DNA of 13,520 nt from JBBRLA01 sp038231615. Its GTDB lineage: Bacteria > Myxococcota_A > Polyangia > Palsa-1104 > JAEUJZ01. Of the stretch, positions 1 through 4,889 are shown piece by piece (the first letter of the stretch is position 1; every line of letters begins with the position of its first letter). Location of the stretch: NCBI GenBank assembly GCA_038231615.1, contig JBBRLA010000168.1, positions 1 to 13,520 of the forward strand, in the 5' to 3' direction. The translations under genes were made by a program, and so were the position numbers. The notes under the pieces were generated by a model, which was given only the letters and a program-made list of their open reading frames with translations, had not been told where the DNA came from and did no database searches.

Positions 1-127
1 AGCGGACCATCAAAGACCTGGGGCGCCAGGCCGGGCAGATCCTATCGATCAGCGCGCGCACCGTCGGGAGGCGCTGTAGCGGCCGGACGGAGCGCCGGTC
101 TGATAGGTCGGATTGTCGATGCGCGGC

Positions 128-159
128 GCGACACGCTGACAACCGGTGGTCCGTGTCGC
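128..159. repeat. Inverted repeat downstream of the CBS-domain gene
   Basis: A perfect 8-bp inverted repeat (GCGACACG at 128-135, CGTGTCGC at 152-159) encloses a 16-nt loop that contains the palindrome ACCGGT. It starts 16 nt past the stop of the CBS-domain gene and could end that transcript. No T-tract follows on the minus strand, so an intrinsic terminator is not assured; a protein-binding dyad is equally possible. Positions 1-127 show no convincing gene. One frame there (from base 3) reads RTIKDLGRQAGQILS and could be the 3' tail of something to the left, but it has no recognisable ending. Confidence 0.35.
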
Positions 160-174
160 TCAACGCGTCGCCGA

Positions 175-624
175 TTATGCGACGGCGTGCTCTTGCTGGC
201 GAAGATTGAAGGTAAAGGGAATCACTTTGCCTTCCTTCTGATCGTGGTCTCGCAAAAGTTGGATCAGGTCGCTGCTGGTCACCAGGCCCACCAGGCGTCC
301 TTCGCCCTCCACCACCGGTATGGCGTCCAGATGGTTGTCCACCATGAGGCCCGCCACGTGCGATATGGTGCTGCTGGCCACGCAGGTCATAGGCTCGCGG
401 ACCATCACCTCCGAGACCCGTAGCTTGGGGACATCCAGCTCGCCGCCGCGAAGCACTGCGTGCCGCAGCACGTCTCTATCCGAGAGGATGCCCACCAGTC
501 GTCCGCTCGCCACCACCGGCAGATGTCGGATGTGCCACGTGCTCATCGTCAGCCAGGCTTCGCAAAGGGTGTCCGTGGGGCCGAGAAAGATTACATCGCG
601 CGTCATTGCGCTTCGGGCTTGCAT
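175..624 (-). CDS. Stand-alone CBS-pair protein
   Basis: The 149-aa product is made almost entirely of two CBS motifs, about residues 2-60 and 66-125. The repeats end in the matching phrases GILSDRDVL and GLVTSSDLI; the Asp in such [ST]xxD positions usually contacts the ribose of a bound adenine nucleotide. CBS pairs (Bateman modules) sense AMP, ATP, SAM or related ligands. With no attached enzyme or channel domain, this one probably acts as a cytoplasmic ligand-responsive partner of an unknown protein. The start is well supported: AGGAG at 632-636 lies 7 nt before the ATG. The last 20 residues are charged and polar with no recognisable domain. The neighbours do not suggest a partner. The fold is clear; the specific role is unknown. 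Confidence 0.9.
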   Translation of the reverse strand: MQARSAMTRDVIFLGPTDTLCEAWLTMSTWHIRHLPVVASGRLVGILSDRDVLRHAVLRGGELDVPKLRVSEVMVREPMTCVASSTISHVAGLMVDNHLDAIPVVEGEGRLVGLVTSSDLIQLLRDHDQKEGKVIPFTFNLRQQEHAVA

Positions 625-807
625 GGGGAAACTCCTGAATGTCGGGGTCGATGGTTATCGGGCCGTTTCAAGATAAGGTTATGGCTTCGCTTCGGCGGCG
701 GGGCACGCAGAAAGTGACTTTCGTGGATCAGGCCGGTGTGCGGACTTGCCCCGAGGAGGCTAGACGGTGGAAGGATCGGCACCAAGGCCCGGCTGCGGTA
801 TCGCCGT

Positions 808-917
808 GGGATGAATCTGCCGATCTGCCTGCCCCAGCCGCCTGCGATGACCTCGCAGATCCGCCGGTTCCGCCCTTTGTGGGATGACTTCGCCGATCCG
901 CCCGCTCCTTCCTGAGC
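808..917. repeat. Three degenerate 36-37 bp tandem repeats
   Basis: A core resembling GATGACTTCGCCGATCCGCC occurs three times, with its ATGA at 811, 847 and 884, giving spacings of 36 and 37 bp. Copies 2 and 3 differ at few core positions; copy 1 is more diverged (GATGAATCTGCCGATCTGCC). The second half of each unit is not conserved. Such spacing and decay could fit repeated transposase-binding sites at an element end (IS21-type elements carry multiple terminal repeats) or a decayed protein repeat. Neither can be confirmed from sequence alone. Confidence 0.45.
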
Positions 918-923
918 GGTTTT
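902..923 (+). terminator. Terminator-like hairpin, orphan
   Basis: CCGCTC (902-907) and GAGCGG (914-919) form a perfect 6-bp stem with a CTTCCT loop, followed directly by TTTT. No plus-strand gene precedes it in the window, so it may belong to a small RNA or a decayed transcription unit. The short T-tract makes it a weak call. Confidence 0.35.
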
Positions 924-992
924 GGCGCGGGGCGATGGGGACTCCTAAAAGGGGGGCGCCCGCTGATGCAAGTCGGCGGCGGTTGGGGGCGG

Positions 993-1024
993 TGTGCCCA
1001 GATGGAGGGGCACAGGCGTTTTTT
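993..1024 (+). terminator. Second terminator-like hairpin, orphan
   Basis: TGTGCCC (993-999) pairs perfectly with GGGCACA (1008-1014) around an 8-nt loop. After GGCG comes a run of six T (1019-1024). The 4-nt gap between stem and T-tract is not ideal for intrinsic termination. The hairpin ends about 10 nt from the presumed 3' end of the minus-strand intron fragment. Confidence 0.35.
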
Positions 1025-1035
1025 GCCCGGTCAGC

Positions 1036-1052
1036 CCGGGGATTGCCCCCGG
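1036..1052 (-). ncRNA. Putative group II intron domain VI hairpin
   Basis: On the minus strand a 6-bp perfect stem (CCGGGG / CCCCGG) with a 5-nt loop follows the domain V-like hairpin after about 10 nt, which is where domain VI is expected. The exact 3' splice site and the branch-point adenosine cannot be fixed by eye. Confidence 0.4.
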
Positions 1053-1062
1053 ACTTCCCACA

Positions 1063-1095
1063 GATCCGGACGTGCCCGATTAAGGCATCCGGTTC
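1063..1095 (-). ncRNA. Group II intron domain V-like hairpin
   Basis: The minus strand begins GAACCGGATGCC six nucleotides after the maturase stop codon and closes with CACGTCCGGATC. It folds as a lower stem, a two-nucleotide bulge on the 3' side, and a short upper stem with an AT-rich loop. Length (33 nt), position and shape match domain V, the catalytic core of group II introns. The canonical start is GAGC, containing the AGC catalytic triad. Here the bases read GAAC, which also gives an A-A mismatch in the lower stem, so this copy may be catalytically impaired. Confidence 0.65.
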
Positions 1096-1101
1096 GTCAG
1101 G

Positions 1102-1482
1102 TCACAGCTTCGCTGCGAGCCGATATACCGAGTGGACCACCTGGACCTGGGGCAGAGGAAACCACTCCAGCCATCGGTGCATCTTCTCCCACGTGACGCC
1201 CCCCTTTGCTCCCCGTCGCCCAAGCCAGTATCTCCAGATTCGCGTCACCTCATAGCGAAATCGCCCCAACGCCTCGGCATTTCCGGTGATCCCGTAGTAG
1301 CCGTAGTGCCCTTGGACCTTCCGCTTGAGCCCTTCCCACTGCTCCTTGATCGGCCTGTGCATCACCTCTCGGCAGTACGCCCCTATTCTCTTGAGCGCCC
1401 TGCCCTGGAGTGAGCAGGGGACAAGGAGCGTCAGCAGCCGGCGGACAAACTCGCACAGGAGCACCCGCTGCGCGACTTCCAT
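1102..1482 (-). pseudogene. Group II intron maturase, C-terminal fragment
   Basis: About the last 98 residues of this 126-codon frame (1104-1400) look like the end of a group II intron reverse transcriptase/maturase. The GIIM-type phrases include MHRPIKEQW, the GHYGYYGITGN block, IWRYWLGRR, and the terminal FPLPQVQVVHSVY. The whole polymerase domain with its YADD motif, normally some 300 residues upstream, is missing. The first 28 or so residues do not resemble the family, so the junction to foreign sequence lies near 1400. The ATG at 1482 has no evident ribosome binding site and is probably not used. Domain V-like and domain VI-like hairpins follow, so this is the 3' end of an intron that was truncated by deletion or 5'-truncated on insertion. 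It is very unlikely to be functional. Confidence 0.85.
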
Positions 1483-1548
1483 GAGGCACAGGGACTCTTC
1501 GCGAGAGCGGCCGGGGAGGTGGATGAGGCGAACGATGGAGGGAAAATA

Positions 1549-1573
1549 ACATGCTCAATTTTATTGAGCATGT
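1549..1573 (-). terminator. AT-rich hairpin, likely terminator of the RHH gene
   Basis: A perfect 10-bp inverted repeat (ACATGCTCAA / TTGAGCATGT) with a 5-nt loop begins four nucleotides after the stop of the ribbon-helix-helix gene. On the minus strand it is followed by TATTTT. It is strikingly AT-rich for this window. It fits an intrinsic terminator; a dyad operator or element end is an alternative. Confidence 0.55.
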
Positions 1574-1577
1574 AAAA

Positions 1578-1763
1578 TTATCCCTCGGCACCCATTGATA
1601 CCCGGAGGGCGGAGGCAATGGCACCGCTCTTGTTCGGCTGCTTGTCGAGCCAGTCCGCCACGTCTAGAGGGAGGCTGATCTTGTACTCCCTGGTCTTTTT
1701 GCCCGTGCCGCTACCCTTCGGGCGTCCGACGGGGCGTTTCTTGGTCTTCTTCGGCGTGGCCAT
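1578..1763 (-). CDS. Small ribbon-helix-helix DNA-binding protein with AT-hook-like tail
   Basis: The 61-aa product has a lysine/arginine-rich N-terminus containing RPVGRPKGSG, which resembles an AT-hook. A short ribbon-helix-helix-like module follows: strand REYKISLPL, helix DVADWLDKQP, turn N-K-S, helix GAIASALRVSM. CopG/Arc-type proteins of this size are usually transcriptional repressors or antitoxins. I prefer the second in-frame ATG (1763) because GGTGGG lies a few bases upstream; the first ATG (1775) would add MVGT and has no such site. No toxin gene lies directly beside it on the same strand. It is transcribed divergently from the toxin-antitoxin pair, with 76 bp between start codons, so it might control that promoter. 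The family is probable; the target is unknown. Confidence 0.7.
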   Translation of the reverse strand: MATPKKTKKRPVGRPKGSGTGKKTREYKISLPLDVADWLDKQPNKSGAIASALRVSMGAEG

Positions 1764-1791
1764 TGTGCCCACCATAACACGACCATTTTAA

Positions 1792-1820
1792 TTGCACACA
1801 CGATCTCACCCTGCTAGGTT
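1792..1820 (+). promoter_or_regulatory. Candidate promoter of the toxin-antitoxin unit
   Basis: TTGCAC (1792-1797) and TAGGTT (1815-1820) are separated by 17 bp. TGC directly before TAGGTT gives an extended -10. Each hexamer matches the sigma-70 consensus at only three positions. The placement, about 20 bp before the antitoxin start, and the AT-rich upstream stretch support it weakly. Confidence 0.3.
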
Positions 1821-1839
1821 CAGCACTGGAGGTCACCCC

Positions 1840-2013
1840 ATGGCCAGTAGCGCAGCAACTCCCCCTCCTCGACTCGCAGAAGCCCCCGACGAGGGCCTGG
1901 TGATGACGGCTGAGGAGCGGGCCCGCCTTAACGCTCGTCTGTGGCAGTCTTATGAAAGCGCCAAGGCGGGCCAGCTGGTCGACTACGACGAAGATGACGA
2001 CGACGACGAATGA
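1840..2013 (+). CDS. ParD-like antitoxin with acidic tail
   Basis: The 57-aa protein starts at the ATG preceded by GGAGGT (1828-1833) with 6-nt spacing; an upstream in-frame ATG at 1792 lacks a site. The central segment MTAEERARLNARLWQSYESAKAGQLVD resembles the helix of addiction-module antitoxins paired with ParE toxins. The C-terminus is a run of Asp and Glu (DYDEDDDDDE), encoded by a GAC-rich microsatellite. In ParD-type proteins the C-terminus wraps the toxin, so the acidic tail could neutralise the basic ParE-like partner; that is inference. Its stop overlaps the toxin start as ATGA, implying translational coupling. No conventional N-terminal ribbon-helix-helix is obvious, so DNA binding is uncertain and autoregulation might need the divergent RHH protein. 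Confidence 0.75.
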   Translation: MASSAATPPPRLAEAPDEGLVMTAEERARLNARLWQSYESAKAGQLVDYDEDDDDDE

Positions 2014-2309
2014 GGGTCCGTCTTACCCCTGAAGCAAAGGCCGATCTTCGGGAGATCCGCGCCTGGCGAAAGAAGAATTGCGGCGGGGGGGCTGGGCCCT
2101 TCTCCCGAGAGTACCGCGCCGCCGTGGCCCGCCTTCGCCGCCTGCCGTACAGCGGTCATCCCTGTCTTAATCCCAACGCGCCACCCGGCACCCTGCAAGA
2201 GCTTTTGCGGGACACACAGCACTATATCTACTACATCGTCGATGAGGCCCAGCGGTCGCTGATCATCCTGACGGTCTGGGGCACTCCGCGCGGACAGGGG
2301 CCATTCTAA
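2010..2309 (+). CDS. RelE/ParE-family toxin
   Basis: The 99-aa product opens with MRVRLTPEAKADLREIRAW, the beta-strand plus helix that starts ParE proteins. It continues with SREYRAAVARLRRLPYSGHPCLN, and ends with the strands HYIYYIVDE and SLIILTVWGTPRGQ, where the family places its last beta-strands and conserved arginine. Length is normal for the family. ParE members generally poison DNA gyrase and RelE members cut mRNA on the ribosome; the motifs seen here fit ParE better but do not settle it. The glycine-rich insert GGGAG after the first helix is somewhat unusual. The start codon lies in the ATGA overlap with the antitoxin and has no good ribosome binding site of its own, as expected for coupled translation. 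Confidence 0.85.
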   Translation: MRVRLTPEAKADLREIRAWRKKNCGGGAGPFSREYRAAVARLRRLPYSGHPCLNPNAPPGTLQELLRDTQHYIYYIVDEAQRSLIILTVWGTPRGQGPF

Positions 2310-2334
2310 ACGTTACCTCATCAAGGAGCCCTCC

Positions 2335-2706
2335 ATGAATACTGAGCTGACATCTTCTGGCGTTCAGCAACTTGGCGAGGGCGTAGGCAGGTACGACGCC
2401 CAGATCGTCGGCAGCATCGAACTGCGCCGCTTCACGGGGCGAGGCGATGGCGAATGGCGAACGCGCGATCTCGACGTGGCCAGGCAGGCCGAGTACGACC
2501 GTCCGCGCAACATCCGCAACCCTCCGCTACGCCCCTGGTATTCACACAAGCAAGGCCTCTGCTTTGCAGACATCCTGCGCACCGCCCAGCGGGTCCTGGC
2601 CCCCCTGGATGTCCTTGACCCGCCCGCACTTGCGGAAATTCCCGCGTTGCGCGGTAAGCCAGAGACGAAGCGGTCCAAGAGGTCTCGAAGAAAAGGCGAA
2701 ACCTGA
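2335..2706 (+). CDS. Unknown small basic protein, third gene of the TA unit
   Basis: This 123-aa protein has a strong ribosome binding site (AAGGAG at 2323-2328, 6-nt spacing) and begins 25 bp after the toxin stop on the same strand, so it is probably cotranscribed. I do not recognise a characterised family. The central part contains PPLRPWYSHKQGLCFADILRTAQRVLAPLDVLDPP, a pattern I associate loosely with uncharacterised small proteins found near transposases, but I cannot name one. The C-terminus (KPETKRSKRSRRKGE) is strongly basic and could bind nucleic acid. No signal peptide or membrane segment is visible. Its stop is one base from the stop of the convergent LysM/FecR gene, leaving no room for a separate terminator. 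It could be an accessory TA component or a passenger. Confidence 0.7.
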   Translation: MNTELTSSGVQQLGEGVGRYDAQIVGSIELRRFTGRGDGEWRTRDLDVARQAEYDRPRNIRNPPLRPWYSHKQGLCFADILRTAQRVLAPLDVLDPPALAEIPALRGKPETKRSKRSRRKGET

Positions 2707-2707
2707 G

Positions 2708-4885
2708 TCAGAAGAAGAGGCAGTAGCCCAGGGCGAAGGTCAGTGCATCCAGGGTCGAGTCGCCCATGACCCGTTGCTGCTGGAATACGTGGCGGTATCC
2801 GCCCTCCAGGAAGAGCGCCCCTATGCCCAGTCGCACCTGGGCGCCCAGAAGCCCGCCAAGCCCGAAGTGCTCCGCCACCACCGTCTCCGAGCGAGTCGCC
2901 CTCACATGCGACCAGCCGACCAGGAGCGCCGGGTTCGCCGCCAGATACAGGTTTCCGCGGGAACCGTGGGGAAAGAAGCGGTAGCCGATCGGCAACGAGA
3001 CCGTCAGCAGGTCTCGCGCTTCCAGCACTCCGGTGTCAAAGGATTGCCCCTCGTAACCCGCCCGCAGGGCGATCCACAGCGACCCCGCGGGGAGCCTGGT
3101 GCGCAGCCCCAGTTCCAGCCCGATCAGGCCGCCTGGGTGACCTTGTTCGACGTCCACCGAGGCCCCGGCGTGCAGGCCCAGCTCCAGGCCGAGGCGGGGG
3201 GGCCGTGGCGCCGACCTCTTCACCACCGGTGCGGCCTCTCGCGGGAGCGTAGATTCCACGAGCTGGCCATCGGCGGTGCGGAAGCGCAGCGCCAGTGTCT
3301 CGGTGCCGGGCTGCCAGGAAAGCCGGGTCCGGTAGGCCCCGGGTTCGGTGGTCTCGCCGATCAGCCCCAGGGTGGCCGCGGGCCCGGCGCTGCCGTCGAG
3401 CCTGAGCCCGGAAAGCGGCTTGCCCTCGGCATCCCGCAGGCGCAGCGTCAGCTCGCGCTGTCCCGTCCCCGCCTGAAGAAAGCGCGCCGGACCGGGCGCG
3501 ACCACACCGACCATCGGGCCGGCCTGCTCCGCGGGGATGCGGACCTCTACCGATTCCGCCGGGGTGCCGGCGCCACCGCTGGCCGCATCCCCGGCGGCGC
3601 TGCACCGCAGAACATGCCCGCGTCCCGGAGACAGCGCCAGGGACCCCGCGCCCGCCTGCGGCGCTTCGCGATCGATGGACCGCGGCGCCTGCGGCGCTTC
3701 GCGATCGATGGACCGCGGCGCCTGCGGCGCTTCGCGATCGAGCTCACAAATCACCCCCACGGGGACCGTCACCGCCGCCCGTCGCTTCGGCTCCGCGGGC
3801 CGCATGGCCAGGCGCGACACCAAAAGCTTCGCCACCGGCCCCGCCGTCCCCTCGAATTGGTCGTTGTCGATGGCCGACACCCGGGCAAAGTAGGTCCCCT
3901 GGTCCGGGGCCTTCAGGTCCAGATGGGTGGTCGCTCCATCGACCCGCAGGTCCAGCACCAGGTCGTTGAAGCGTTCGTCCTTCGCCACCTGCTGGTGATA
4001 ACCCGCCGCCGCCCCTCCCGGGGCATACTCCGCGCTGACCGTTCGTGGCTCGCCGCTCAGCAGCACCAGCGCGGGCGGGGCCTGGGTCCACGAGGGGGCC
4101 GGCGGCAGCGCGTGGGGCGGCATCGGCGGCTTGCCCTCGTCGGCGCGGCTGCCGAAGCCGGCGGCGACGGTGATCTCCTTGCCGGCGGCATGCAGCCGGG
4201 AATTGCCCCGATAGACCGCCACCCGCGTCGAGCGCCGCTCGTCCACGTGGACCTGCGCCTCCCCGGGACCCAGCTTCACCTTCCCCGCCGGGGTCTGCAG
4301 CGCCACCGGCGCCTTGGGCGGGCCCCCGGCCAACTCCGCCAGATGCGCCCGCAGCGTCCCGCGCAAAAGGGTTGTGTCCTCCGCGGTGGCGTGGCGGGTG
4401 ACCTCCCCGCTGCCAGACCCCAGGATCACCACCAGCGAGCGTTCCCCTAGCTGGAGCTGGGTCTCGTCCCCGAACGTGATCTCTGCGGACGATGCGTTCA
4501 GCGTGCTGACCTTGTGGCCGCGCAGGAGGGGATCGTTCTTGTGCCCCGGATGCAGATCGGGCGTATAAGCCTCCACCTGGTTGCGCACGAAGGTCAGGAC
4601 GGCGTCCGGCGCGGCGTCCCTGTGGGCCGCGGGCGGCAGCCGCAGCACCTGTCCGGGCCGCAGGTGGTGGGGCGGCGGGCCGAGGGAGTTATTCTGATGA
4701 ATCAGATCGATGCGGCGGGCGTCCCCGTAGATCGTCTTGGCGATCTTGGGACAGGTGTCCCCGGCCTGTACGGTGTACGGCATCAGCTCCGGCGCGGCCG
4801 GCGCAGAAAGGGGGAAAAGGATCGAAAGGAGAATCAGGGCCAGGCGGCCCTTTCCCGGGTCAGTCTGTCGGGTCATTGGAGTCAT
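2708..4885 (-). CDS. Exported LysM-FecR protein with C-terminal outer-membrane beta-barrel
   Basis: The 725-aa protein has a signal peptide (residues 1-31, hydrophobic ALILLSILFPLSAPA). A LysM peptidoglycan-binding domain follows (about 35-84, YTVQAGDTCPKIAK...LRPGQVLRLP), then a FecR-like domain (about 117-250), a fibronectin-III-like segment (about 264-360), and a linker with an 11-residue repeat REAPQAPRSID (383-410). A Big-like beta domain (about 460-540) precedes a C-terminal barrel (about 563-725) made of alternating strands and ending in YCLFF; a terminal aromatic residue is typical of BAM substrates. The probable role is an outer-membrane anchor that touches peptidoglycan and takes part in surface sensing; FecR domains generally relay envelope signals. 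The start is taken just after the kinase stop (4-nt gap); ATG 4876 is an alternative, and ATG 4963 would overlap the kinase. It is last in the four-gene operon. Confidence 0.85.
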   Translation of the reverse strand: MTPMTRQTDPGKGRLALILLSILFPLSAPAAPELMPYTVQAGDTCPKIAKTIYGDARRIDLIHQNNSLGPPPHHLRPGQVLRLPPAAHRDAAPDAVLTFVRNQVEAYTPDLHPGHKNDPLLRGHKVSTLNASSAEITFGDETQLQLGERSLVVILGSGSGEVTRHATAEDTTLLRGTLRAHLAELAGGPPKAPVALQTPAGKVKLGPGEAQVHVDERRSTRVAVYRGNSRLHAAGKEITVAAGFGSRADEGKPPMPPHALPPAPSWTQAPPALVLLSGEPRTVSAEYAPGGAAAGYHQQVAKDERFNDLVLDLRVDGATTHLDLKAPDQGTYFARVSAIDNDQFEGTAGPVAKLLVSRLAMRPAEPKRRAAVTVPVGVICELDREAPQAPRSIDREAPQAPRSIDREAPQAGAGSLALSPGRGHVLRCSAAGDAASGGAGTPAESVEVRIPAEQAGPMVGVVAPGPARFLQAGTGQRELTLRLRDAEGKPLSGLRLDGSAGPAATLGLIGETTEPGAYRTRLSWQPGTETLALRFRTADGQLVESTLPREAAPVVKRSAPRPPRLGLELGLHAGASVDVEQGHPGGLIGLELGLRTRLPAGSLWIALRAGYEGQSFDTGVLEARDLLTVSLPIGYRFFPHGSRGNLYLAANPALLVGWSHVRATRSETVVAEHFGLGGLLGAQVRLGIGALFLEGGYRHVFQQQRVMGDSTLDALTFALGYCLFF
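3654..3741. repeat. 33-bp in-frame tandem repeat, 2.7 copies
   Basis: Units begin at 3654, 3687 and 3720. The first two are full-length and the third stops after 22 bp; shared positions are identical. The period is 11 codons, encoding REAPQAPRSID on the minus strand in a Pro-rich linker between the fibronectin-like and Big-like segments. Perfect identity suggests recent slippage or unequal exchange. Confidence 0.95.
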
Positions 4886-4889
4886 CGCC

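Larger units (their letters stand above)
637..1035. other. Gene-poor stretch between CBS gene and intron fragment
   Basis: No reading frame here has a plausible ribosome binding site or a recognisable product; the open frames present encode Pro/Arg-rich low-complexity sequence expected by chance in GC-rich DNA. The stretch contains a degenerate three-copy repeat (808-917) and two plus-strand hairpins with T-tracts (902-923 and 993-1024), listed separately. It may be decayed mobile DNA or may encode a small RNA. I saw no tRNA-like or rRNA-like structure. Confidence 0.5.

Noticed and set aside
808..917. CRISPR array
   Set aside because: Only three diverged copies, no uniform spacers and no cas genes. 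The 36-37 bp distance is the whole period, not repeat plus spacer.
2447..4450. Long plus-strand open frame (667 codons) antisense to the LysM/FecR gene
   Set aside because: It encodes Arg/Pro/Gly-rich low-complexity sequence with no motif and no ribosome binding site. The opposite strand has clear domains. It is open because of GC bias.
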